This document shows positions 9,748 through 17,012 of a stretch of 64,000 nucleotides of DNA, piece after piece; the first letter of the stretch is position 1; every line of letters begins with the position of its first letter. The position numbers and the translations under genes were made by a program. Location of the stretch: positions 2,991,001-3,055,000 of the forward strand of contig JBAGRR010000001.1 in the NCBI GenBank assembly GCA_036924835.1. The letters run 5' to 3'. This DNA comes from Nitrobacteraceae bacterium AZCC 1564 (GTDB taxonomy: Bacteria; Pseudomonadota; Alphaproteobacteria; Rhizobiales; Xanthobacteraceae). The notes beneath the pieces were generated by a model, which saw only the letters and a program-made list of their open reading frames with translations, was not told the DNA's origin and searched no databases.

Positions 9748-10085
9748 GGCTTCTGCCTCCTAAAATCTCATGAGAATTAGATACCGCGGCAGATTTCAGC
9801 AAGTATTGGGGTAGGCCGCAAATCGCGACATTTGCACTCATTTTTGATGGCGAATTGTTCGTGGTGCCGTCAGGTTTGCACCGCCGCAGCTTCAAATCAT
9901 TTTTTGGTCATCGCGCGGGCCGATCTTTGACGGATTGCGTCCGTAACTATGTGCGCCTGGCGATTCTTGTATCGCGCTGCGGAGTGTCATCCTGACAACC
10001 CCACATGAATTGCAGCTGAACAAGCTCTCATTCACCTGCGCGTCATCACGCCAACCAAGAAACGTTCCAAATCAAGGAGACAGTC
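9748..10085. other. Intergenic region between divergent genes
   Basis: 338 bp between the EI24-like gene (minus) and the RTX glycoside hydrolase gene (plus). It must hold promoters for both. A good ribosome-binding site AAGGAG (10074-10079) precedes the hydrolase. I see no repeat, RNA gene or convincing promoter hexamers. Confidence 0.6.
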
Positions 10086-12185
10086 ATGGCAGGTGTTTTC
10101 GATATTCAGGGATTTGGATTCAAATCCGACTGGAACGGCGAATTCCGGACAAGCGCCGCACACGATGCGATGGAGGGGCTGGCAGCAACCCACGCCAACG
10201 CCATCTCGATCGCGCCGCGATTCTTCACAGGCGGAAAAAATGCAAACCAAGTCATCGCCGATCCCGGCAAGACTGAGAGCGACGCAAACATCGCCGCAAC
10301 GATTGCGGATGCGCACAATCTTGGGCTGTCCGTCCTGCTCAAGCCGATGGTCACCGGGCTTGATGGAACCAGTCAGAATGAGCTTGCACCGAGCGACGTT
10401 GATGCGTTCTTCGCATCCTACAAAGCTGAAATGCTCGATCTCGCGCGGGTTGCCGAACAATCCCATGTCGAGATGCTTTCGATCGGCAATGAACTCAGCA
10501 AGCTCTCTGGCGAGCAATACCGCGATCACTGGGTCGATTTGATCGACTCCATCCGTGCCGTCTATCACGGTGATCTGACTTACGCGGCCGCGACCGACGA
10601 AGCGATCAACGTCAGCTTTTGGGACAAGGTAGATCAAATCGGAGTCAACGCCTATCCGCCGCTCACGACCAAAACCGATCCGACTGTGAGCGAGATGGTT
10701 GCAGCGTGGAAAAGCGTCTCTGCCGATGATTACTGGGCGGCAGTGATGGATCACAAGTCACCCGTCGACTTCTTGCATTCTCTCGCCCTCGAACATGGCA
10801 AGCCGGTGTTGATGACCGAAACCGGGTATCGCAGTGTCGATGGCACCAACATCGCGCCCGGCGGATGGACCGCTAGCAGCACACAGGATGTGCAGGAGCA
10901 GTATGAGGCGTTCGATGCGTTCTTTCAGGTGTGGGGTTCGGAAGGCGGGAGCTGGTTTAAGGGCGCACATATCTGGGATTGGGAGCCCGACAATAAGTAT
11001 TCGCCCACCGGATATTCCCCGATGGGAAAGCCGGCCGAGCAATTGATCACGGAATGGTTCAATGGACAGCATACGCCTCCGGCGTTGACCCTCACCGGAT
11101 CGCCTGCGGCTGACCTCATGGATGTCGGCGGTGGCAACGACACGCTGTCAGGCGGTGCAGGTAACGATATCATTCGCGGTGGTGCCGGCGATGATCATAT
11201 CACCGGTGGCCCTGATGCCATTCCACCGCTCGAAAGCACCACCATCACCGTCACGGGTTACAGCCCGCTGGTCGATGGCGTTGGTGCGAAGATGCAGGTG
11301 CTGGTGAATGGCGAGCAGGTTGGCGCAACGGTGGAATTCCACCCGGCATCGACGTCGTCCGAGTATCAGACCTACAGCTTCACCTTTCCAAATCCCGAGA
11401 AGGTGACGAGTCTGGACTTCGCATTCATCAACGATGCGGTCACGAGCGGAGGCGACCGCAATCTCTATATCAAGGACATCGCGGTCAACGGCGAGCATCT
11501 GACAGCGGCAGACGCTGACAATCCAAGTTCACCGGGTACGTGGAATCTTTATCAGAATAAAGCGATTCACTACGATACAGGCGGCCGTCAGGATCTCTTC
11601 TTTGGATCCGCGACCGACGACGACACGCTCGACGGAGGCCCTGGTCAGAATGTTATTCATGGCGGCGCGGGCAACGACGTCATCACGGGTGGGACTGGAA
11701 ACGAGCAGCTATACGGTGATGATGGCAACGATCACCTGATCGGTGGCGGCGGCAAGGACTTCATCTACGGAGGGGCGGGCCAGGACAAGCTTGAGGGCGG
11801 GCCTCAAACTGCAAAAATGTATGCGGGAGATGGCAACGACCAGCTCTATGGCGGATCAGCCAACGACTACCTTTTCGGAGAGAACGGGAACGACCTCTTG
11901 AGCGGAGGCGCCGGAAACGACTATCTCCACGGCGGCAACGGCAGCGATACGTTTGTGTTCGCGCAAAATTTTGGCCACGACATCATCGGTCAGTTCCACG
12001 ATGGCTTCGGGACTGAGGATGTGATCCAGTTCGACCGTTCAGTGTTTGCCAATTTCAGCGAGGTGCAGTCCCACATGGCCCAGATAGGCACCAGCGTGGT
12101 GATCACGCTCGATGAGCATAACTCGATCGAAATTCAGAAGACGACGGTGGACAAGCTCGGTCCCGACGATTTCTGGTTCGCGTGA
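10086..12185 (+). CDS. Predicted secreted glycoside hydrolase with RTX repeats and inserted carbohydrate-binding-like domain
   Basis: A 699-residue protein. Residues 1-328 look like a TIM-barrel glycosidase (GH113/GTA-barrel-like). Likely catalytic acids are E135 in SIGNELS and E246 in MTETGY, with W297-D-W299 near the barrel end. A short RTX block (GGGNDTLSGGAGND..., 348-376) follows. Next comes a beta-sandwich segment (about 384-500) resembling calcium-dependent xylan-binding modules (CBM36/60), then a longer RTX block (516-620) and a C-terminal DTFVF...DVIQFD segment. No Sec signal peptide is present. RTX repeats bind calcium and usually mark type I secretion, with the export signal at the C-terminus. 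No secretion genes are adjacent, and the substrate is unknown. Confidence 0.8.
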   Translation: MAGVFDIQGFGFKSDWNGEFRTSAAHDAMEGLAATHANAISIAPRFFTGGKNANQVIADPGKTESDANIAATIADAHNLGLSVLLKPMVTGLDGTSQNELAPSDVDAFFASYKAEMLDLARVAEQSHVEMLSIGNELSKLSGEQYRDHWVDLIDSIRAVYHGDLTYAAATDEAINVSFWDKVDQIGVNAYPPLTTKTDPTVSEMVAAWKSVSADDYWAAVMDHKSPVDFLHSLALEHGKPVLMTETGYRSVDGTNIAPGGWTASSTQDVQEQYEAFDAFFQVWGSEGGSWFKGAHIWDWEPDNKYSPTGYSPMGKPAEQLITEWFNGQHTPPALTLTGSPAADLMDVGGGNDTLSGGAGNDIIRGGAGDDHITGGPDAIPPLESTTITVTGYSPLVDGVGAKMQVLVNGEQVGATVEFHPASTSSEYQTYSFTFPNPEKVTSLDFAFINDAVTSGGDRNLYIKDIAVNGEHLTAADADNPSSPGTWNLYQNKAIHYDTGGRQDLFFGSATDDDTLDGGPGQNVIHGGAGNDVITGGTGNEQLYGDDGNDHLIGGGGKDFIYGGAGQDKLEGGPQTAKMYAGDGNDQLYGGSANDYLFGENGNDLLSGGAGNDYLHGGNGSDTFVFAQNFGHDIIGQFHDGFGTEDVIQFDRSVFANFSEVQSHMAQIGTSVVITLDEHNSIEIQKTTVDKLGPDDFWFA

Positions 12186-12209
12186 CGAAGCCGCCGGCAG
12201 CAGTTTCGT

Positions 12210-13082
12210 TCAAGCGGCTTCGCGCGCCGGAGCCGCGTCCGTCAACGTCTCGATAGCAGGAACTAGTGTGGCACCGGGCGTCTCGAAGATGCCTTCCGGA
12301 AAGGGATCCGGCTCACCCGTCACCTCCGGGGACGGCTTCGTCCTATCGGCCCAATGCAGCGCAGTATAGTCGAAGCCACGGACGATGGTTGGCTTGACGA
12401 TCTCAAAATAGGGAGAAATGTCGAAGTCCCGCGGCATGTAGAGCGACGAGTGGCGAATGTGCAGGATTTCTTCCTTCGCCTGGCGGCTCCCAGCTTGCGT
12501 GACCTTCGGCAGAATGGGGTAGCGTACGGCGCCGAATGCCTGCGCGATCAGCGCTGAGCAGATGATCTTGGTTGGGTCTCCCGAGCCGAGCGCAATCATC
12601 CGGCGCCGCCAGCGCTGCGGCAGCGGCAAGGGGATGAGATAGCGCATCAGATCGACGATATTTTTCGTGTCGTAACCGAAGCCGACGCGGTTGATGGCGT
12701 AGCGGCATACTGTCGTGCGATCCTCGTATGACAATCCGACCGGACGGCAGATCCGTGTGTGATACGAGAAATATTTCGATAGCGGCGCGGTTGTGACGCC
12801 TTCGCCGATATTTGCCTCGATCAGGACATGCGGCTCACCGTTCGGTTCTGTCGCGCCGGCAACCGGGCCGACATACACCGCTGCGTGAGACCATGTTGAT
12901 TGGGTGAGATATTTGATGATGCCGGAGATGCGGTTATTGCCCTCCACCAGCAACACGTCGCCAGGCTCCATCAGGTCGCGCAAGCGTTCCGGGTCGCTTG
13001 GCGTGAACGGTTCATAGCCGGGCACCTCTTTCTGAAGGTACTTGGCGATAATCTTGCCAACGGTATCGAGCCAGACGCCCAT
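12210..13082 (-). CDS. Permuted NlpC/P60 (YiiX/YebB-like) papain-fold protein
   Basis: A ~290-residue protein with the permuted papain-like layout: GDVLLVEG, then the candidate catalytic His in WSHAAVYVG (about H66), an acidic/aromatic segment, and the candidate Cys in IICSALIAQAF (about C175). Relatives include YiiX and LRAT-like proteins that hydrolyse or transfer peptide or lipid acyl groups, but the substrate here is unknown. No signal peptide is visible. The ATG at 13082 is preferred because GGGAG lies 6 nt before it. An ATG at 13103 is also possible. Confidence 0.78.
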   Translation of the reverse strand: MGVWLDTVGKIIAKYLQKEVPGYEPFTPSDPERLRDLMEPGDVLLVEGNNRISGIIKYLTQSTWSHAAVYVGPVAGATEPNGEPHVLIEANIGEGVTTAPLSKYFSYHTRICRPVGLSYEDRTTVCRYAINRVGFGYDTKNIVDLMRYLIPLPLPQRWRRRMIALGSGDPTKIICSALIAQAFGAVRYPILPKVTQAGSRQAKEEILHIRHSSLYMPRDFDISPYFEIVKPTIVRGFDYTALHWADRTKPSPEVTGEPDPFPEGIFETPGATLVPAIETLTDAAPAREAA

Positions 13083-13270
13083 GGGTGCTCCCGAGCGGCG
13101 CATTCTGGCCGCTTTCTTGTTGGCTCATCTTGGTCGAAACCAATTTCGATTTAGTTCATGGCGCAAAATGACCGATAATAAGGCGTTCACCATGACCGTT
13201 GCTGCAGGGCTTTCGAGGCGGCGAGTTCTTGGGATGTTCCGCTATGCGGTCGAGATTTGGAAACCATGAC

Positions 13271-14719
13271 ATGACAATTACGCGGCGCGACTTTCTGTCC
13301 AGCTCGGCTGCAGCGCTTGCCATTATGCCGACTGTCGCGGGGCGCGTGTACGCGGCACCCCCGCCGCGCGATGCCGACGTGGTTGTGATCGGAGCGGGTG
13401 TGGCCGGTATTGCTGCTGCACGGCGCATTGCCGCCGCCAATCGGAAGGTCCTGATCATTGAGGCCTCAGACACAATCGGCGGGCGCTGCATCACAGACAA
13501 CACCGCATTCGATGTGCCGTTCGATCGCGGGGCGCGCTGGCTCTATGGAGCCGACAGCAGCCCGGTGGCGAAGCTTGCCCGCGGCGCCGGGGTCGATATG
13601 TACCCAGCCCCGCGTGGCCGGCGCGTTCGCATCGGCCGGCGCAATGCCCGTGCCGGCGAGATGGAAGATTTTCTCGCGACGCTGGTGCGTGCACATCGTG
13701 CGGTGGGTGACACTGTTCGAGGCAAGCCGGACATGCCCGCAGCCGCGGCTTTGCCAAAGGATTTGCGCGAGTGGACAGGTGCCGTGGAATTTCTGCTCGG
13801 CGCTCATGTCACCGGCAAGGATCTTCAGGATCTGTCCGCGCTTGATCTTGTCGCCATGACACCGCGTGACGCGCCATTGGCGTGCCGCCAGGGACTGGGC
13901 ACGCTGATCGCAAAGCTAGGTGCACAGGTTCCGGTGCTATTGTCGACGCCCGCGACGCGTGTCGCGTGGAGCGGGCGTGATGCCCAGGTTGAGACGTCAG
14001 CCGGCAAGCTCACAGCGAAAGCCGTTATCATCACGGCATCGACCAATGCGCTGCTGTCCGGCAAGATCAAGTTTTCACCCGAGCTGCCCAAGCGCCAGCA
14101 GGATGCTGTCTCCAAACTCGGTCTGGGAAGTTACGATCACATCGCGCTGGAATTGCCGGGAAACCCGATGGAGCTTGCGCGCGACGACGTGTTGATCGAG
14201 CAGAGCGCGGATGGCCGCACGGGCCTGTTGTTGGCAAATCTCGGCGGCTCATCGCTGTGCCAGATCGATATCTCTGGTTCTTTTGGTGCCGAGATGTCCG
14301 CGCGGGGCGAAGCCGCGATGGTGGCGTTCGCCATCGAATGGCTGACGAAACTGTTTGGCAGCAACGTTGCCAAACACGTCCAACGCAAAACCGCAACGCG
14401 CTGGAATGATATGCCTTATGTGCTCGGTGCAATGTCCGCGGCATCTCCAGGCGGACAGCCGGCGCGCAAGATTTTGATGGAGCCGCTGGGCAGCCTGTTC
14501 TTCGCAGGCGAGGCCGCGCACGAGACACAGTGGGGCACGGTGAATGGAGCTTGGGAGAGCGGCGAGCGCGCAGGTGATGCTGCGCTTCGCAAGCTGAGTG
14601 GTCAGAAGGAGCGTCCCGTTGCAGAGCGTCCAACGAAAAAGACGCGTCGGACGTCTCGCGCGGCAGCGGAGGCTCAGGCGCCTGCGTCGCGCAGTCTGTT
14701 TTTTTGGCCTCGAAACTGA
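13271..14719 (+). CDS. Tat-exported flavin monoamine oxidase family protein
   Basis: A 482-residue FAD-dependent oxidase. A twin-arginine signal (RRDFL at 5-9, followed by a hydrophobic stretch ending near YAA) predicts export to the periplasm with bound cofactor. The dinucleotide motif VIGAGVAG is at 39-46, IIEASDTIGGRC follows, and the C-terminal FAD segment FAGEAAHETQWGTVNGAW is intact. The C-terminal ~45 residues are Lys/Arg/Ala-rich and look unstructured. The amine substrate is not predictable. The ATG at 13271 is chosen because it gives the Tat signal. The upstream in-frame extension has no signal character. Confidence 0.87.
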   Translation: MTITRRDFLSSSAAALAIMPTVAGRVYAAPPPRDADVVVIGAGVAGIAAARRIAAANRKVLIIEASDTIGGRCITDNTAFDVPFDRGARWLYGADSSPVAKLARGAGVDMYPAPRGRRVRIGRRNARAGEMEDFLATLVRAHRAVGDTVRGKPDMPAAAALPKDLREWTGAVEFLLGAHVTGKDLQDLSALDLVAMTPRDAPLACRQGLGTLIAKLGAQVPVLLSTPATRVAWSGRDAQVETSAGKLTAKAVIITASTNALLSGKIKFSPELPKRQQDAVSKLGLGSYDHIALELPGNPMELARDDVLIEQSADGRTGLLLANLGGSSLCQIDISGSFGAEMSARGEAAMVAFAIEWLTKLFGSNVAKHVQRKTATRWNDMPYVLGAMSAASPGGQPARKILMEPLGSLFFAGEAAHETQWGTVNGAWESGERAGDAALRKLSGQKERPVAERPTKKTRRTSRAAAEAQAPASRSLFFWPRN

Positions 14720-14731
14720 TCGGTCATAGAC

Positions 14732-15421
14732 ATGAAGGCCTTGATGTCGTGGTCGAGCGGCAAGGACAGCGCGTTCGCACTCCACCAAATACTGATTTCG
14801 AAAGCATTTGAAGTTGTCGGTGCGCTGACGACCGTAACCGAGACATTCGGCCGGGTCTCTATCCACGGTGTGCGGGATGAAATTCTGCGGGCCCAACTGG
14901 ATTCCGCGGAGCTGCCGCCACAGATCGTCCCGATCCCTTATCCCTGCCCCAACGAAATCTATGAACAGCGTATGAGCGAGGCTCTGATGCGGGCGAATGC
15001 CAGCGGCGTCACCCACATGATCTTCGGCGATCTGTTTCTCGAAGACATTCGTGCCTATCGTGAAGCTAAATTTGCCGGCACCGGCATCACGCCGGTGTTT
15101 CCGCTTTGGGGCCGTCCGACGGCGCAACTCGCGCGCGACATGATCGCAAGCGGACTTGAAGCGTACATCGCAACGGTCGATCTGGCGAAGCTTCCGGCGT
15201 CCTTTGCTGGCCGGAAGTTTGACGAATCCCTTCTGGCGGATTTGCCGCCTGGCGTCGATCCGTGCGGGGAAAACGGCGAGTTTCACACCTGCGTGGTGGC
15301 CGGGCCGATGTTATCGCGTCGTATTCCCGTGATGACGGGAAAAGTGGTTCAGCGCGATGGCTACGCTTACTGCGATTTGACACTCGATCCTAGTGTCCTG
15401 AATCCGAAGTTCGCCTCATGA
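14732..15421 (+). CDS. DUF71/diphthine-ammonia-ligase-like ATP pyrophosphatase, C-terminus supplied by a repeat
   Basis: A 229-residue adenine nucleotide alpha-hydrolase-like protein. The PP-loop SSGKDS is at 8-13, and ENGEFHTCVV, a conserved ligand motif of the family, lies near the C-terminus. In archaea and eukaryotes relatives amidate diphthine. The bacterial role is unknown because bacteria lack diphthamide. Residues 220-229 (PSVLNPKFAS) and the TGA are encoded by hairpin H7, so the original stop was probably lost or displaced by insertion. It follows the amine oxidase gene by 12 nt. Confidence 0.85.
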   Translation: MKALMSWSSGKDSAFALHQILISKAFEVVGALTTVTETFGRVSIHGVRDEILRAQLDSAELPPQIVPIPYPCPNEIYEQRMSEALMRANASGVTHMIFGDLFLEDIRAYREAKFAGTGITPVFPLWGRPTAQLARDMIASGLEAYIATVDLAKLPASFAGRKFDESLLADLPPGVDPCGENGEFHTCVVAGPMLSRRIPVMTGKVVQRDGYAYCDLTLDPSVLNPKFAS

Positions 15422-15465
15422 CGCAGCGCATCCCGTAGCGAACTTCGGAATCAAAGGGACATTAG
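15390..15465. repeat. CTAG-bounded hairpin H7 (GTGTCC class)
   Basis: Starts CTAGTGTCC and ends GGACATTAG (one base off CACTAG). Inner stem CCGAAGTTCGC/GCGAACTTCGG. Its left half lies inside the DUF71 reading frame. It is the first hairpin of a three-member array. Confidence 0.87.
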
Positions 15466-15478
15466 CAAGCTTATGATT

Positions 15479-15556
15479 TGAGTGCTGCTTTTGAACTTGA
15501 AGTTCTTCATCGTGCTTGCGGGTTCACTCGGAAGAACGTCAAATCCGCGGCACTAG
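15479..15556. repeat. CTAG-bounded hairpin H8 (GTGCGC class, degenerate)
   Basis: Left end degraded to TGAGTGC, right end GCGGCACTAG. The inner arms (ACTTGAAGTTCTTC and GAAGAACGTCAAATCC) pair imperfectly. The 13-nt linker from H7 is CAAGCTTATGATT. It is best recognised by comparison with the intact copy at 31777. Confidence 0.7.
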
Positions 15557-15569
15557 TAACCAATGATTC

Positions 15570-15647
15570 CTAGTGTGGTTTAGGTTCAGAAGTTCGCTTG
15601 AAGGACTCGCGGAGTATATGAAGCGAACTTCTGAACCACCACACTAG
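15570..15647. repeat. CTAG-bounded hairpin H9 (GTGTGG class)
   Basis: Outer stem CTAGTGTGG/CCACACTAG, with a 16-bp inner stem GGTTCAGAAGTTCGCT/AGCGAACTTCTGAACC. The 13-nt linker from H8 is TAACCAATGATTC. It ends 3 nt before the stop codon of the convergent gene. Confidence 0.92.
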
Positions 15648-15650
15648 CGG

Positions 15651-16607
15651 TTAGACCGGAAGATTCAATTCCATCAGATCCTTGGCGACCACGATCTTAC
15701 CGGCGAAGTGTTTTTTGACGCCTTCGGTCCAGTTATCGTCCGTCACCAGCGGATCATCACCCGGTACGAAGTGACTGAGCACGAGCACCTTGACGCCCGC
15801 GGCCGCGGCGATGCGGCCAACATCGTTGGTGGTGGTGTGGCTGTCCATGAGATGTTTTTTCAGCGTGGCGCCGTTCTTGACCTTCGACGCCAGGCGATCG
15901 ACGCCGGGTTCGTACATTGCTTCATGAACGAGAACGTCGGCACCCTTGGCGAATTCCGCGAGCTTTGGATTGTAGTTGGTGTCGCTCGAGAACACGACGG
16001 TGCCATCCGGCGTCTCAAACTTGTAGGCGAAATTATCGGTGATCGGCGGATGCGGAGTGCGAAATGCAGTCACCGTGACATCATCGGTCTTCAGCACCAA
16101 TCCGCTGTCGGTGATGTCCTTGGCGACCACAAGCTTGCGGATATCGGGCCGGCCTTCATCTTCGATGCGCGTATCGATGTCGAAACGGTTGAGCTCCCAA
16201 TAGGTGCTGGTCATTCGCACCAGGCCGGCGGGACCGAACGTGTGGATCGGGGTCGATAATCCTGCCGCCCAGGCATTGTAGAGGAGATTGCCGTATTCGA
16301 GATTGTGATCGGAATGATGATGGCTGATGAAAACATACTTCACCGACGGAATTGGAATGCCGGCATTGACGAGTTGCCGGCTGACGCCCATGCCGCAATC
16401 GATCACATAAGGCGCGCCGTTGACGATCAACGCATTCGCGGGATTCGATGCGCCCACGCCGACACGTGGCCCGCCTTTGGTGCCGAGAAACACAATCCGC
16501 GAGCGAGGTTTCTTAGCAGCGTCTTGAGCGAATGCGCGCGATCCCTGTGACATTGCTGCAGCTGTGCCTGCGGCAACGAATTTAAGAAGGTCTCGGCGAT
16601 CGATCAT
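15651..16607 (-). CDS. Tat-exported metallo-beta-lactamase-fold hydrolase
   Basis: A 318-residue protein with an N-terminal twin-arginine signal (DRRDLLKFVAAG, then an Ala-rich stretch ending near AFAQ). The metallo-beta-lactamase metal motif SHHHSDH is at 95-101, VLVHEAMY and SHTTTNDVG carry further ligands, and the late His is in LVLSHFVPG. The arrangement resembles RNase Z/arylsulfatase-type MBL proteins, but a Tat signal argues for a periplasmic hydrolase. The substrate is unknown. The ATG at 16607 is chosen for the Tat signal and GGGAG ribosome-binding site. The longer in-frame extension runs into repeat H10. Confidence 0.85.
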   Translation of the reverse strand: MIDRRDLLKFVAAGTAAAMSQGSRAFAQDAAKKPRSRIVFLGTKGGPRVGVGASNPANALIVNGAPYVIDCGMGVSRQLVNAGIPIPSVKYVFISHHHSDHNLEYGNLLYNAWAAGLSTPIHTFGPAGLVRMTSTYWELNRFDIDTRIEDEGRPDIRKLVVAKDITDSGLVLKTDDVTVTAFRTPHPPITDNFAYKFETPDGTVVFSSDTNYNPKLAEFAKGADVLVHEAMYEPGVDRLASKVKNGATLKKHLMDSHTTTNDVGRIAAAAGVKVLVLSHFVPGDDPLVTDDNWTEGVKKHFAGKIVVAKDLMELNLPV

Positions 16608-16675
16608 GAGTGGCTCCCGGCAACGAATTAAGTTTGCCGGGAGGCTAAATTGACGCAGGACAATTGCAAGAGAGG

Positions 16676-16750
16676 CTAGTGTCCCGATTCCGAAGTTCGC
16701 ATCATTTCGCGGCACCTTCGTTTGCGAACCTCGGAATCGAAGGACACTAG
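16676..16750. repeat. CTAG-bounded hairpin H10 (GTGTCC class)
   Basis: Outer stem CTAGTGTCC/GGACACTAG, inner stem GATTCCGAAGTTCGC with partner GCGAACCTCGGAATC (one mismatch). It is the left member of a unit I that is interrupted by an inverted unit II. Confidence 0.9.
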
Positions 16751-16762
16751 CAAGTTATTGAT

Positions 16763-16839
16763 CTAGTGGTCCGATTCTAACATTCGCATCCCGTTTCGGC
16801 GGGCACCATCCGCGAATGTTAGAATCAAAGGACCACTAG
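16763..16839. repeat. CTAG-bounded hairpin H11 (GTGGTCC class, inverted)
   Basis: Outer stem CTAGTGGTCC/GGACCACTAG, inner stem GATTCTAACATTCGC/GCGAATGTTAGAATC. The unpaired bases are on the right, so it is the reverse complement of H2. The linker from H10 is 12 nt (CAAGTTATTGAT). Confidence 0.92.
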
Positions 16840-16852
16840 CAAATATAAGTTT

Positions 16853-16931
16853 CTAGTGGAGTTTTGGATTTGACATTCGCTTGACGAATTCGCGGCTCGG
16901 TGGGTAGCGAATGTCAAATCCACTCCACCAG
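16853..16931. repeat. CTAG-bounded hairpin H12 (GTGGAG class, inverted)
   Basis: Starts CTAGTGGAG with an unpaired TTTT on the left, inner stem GGATTTGACATTCGCT/AGCGAATGTCAAATCC, right end CTCCACCAG. The 13-nt linker from H11, CAAATATAAGTTT, is nearly the reverse complement of the H1-H2 linker. Confidence 0.9.
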
Positions 16932-17004
16932 TGTGGCTTTGGTTCAGAACTCCGCATTCCAGACTTGCCGCACGAATGATGCGGACTTCTGAACCGCCAC
17001 ACTG
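16928..17004. repeat. CTAG-bounded hairpin H13 (GTGTGG class)
   Basis: Starts CCAGTGTGG, sharing CCAG with the end of H12, and ends CCACACTG. Inner stem GGTTCAGAACTCCGCA/TGCGGACTTCTGAACC with one mismatch. It is the right member of the interrupted unit I and ends 8 nt before the pheT stop codon. Confidence 0.85.
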
Positions 17005-17012
17005 CTTGCAAA

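Noticed and set aside
12260-12275. ACTAGTGTGGC resembling the left foot of a GTGTGG hairpin inside the NlpC/P60-like gene
   Set aside because: No inner stem or right arm follows, and the codons fit the protein, so it is a chance match.
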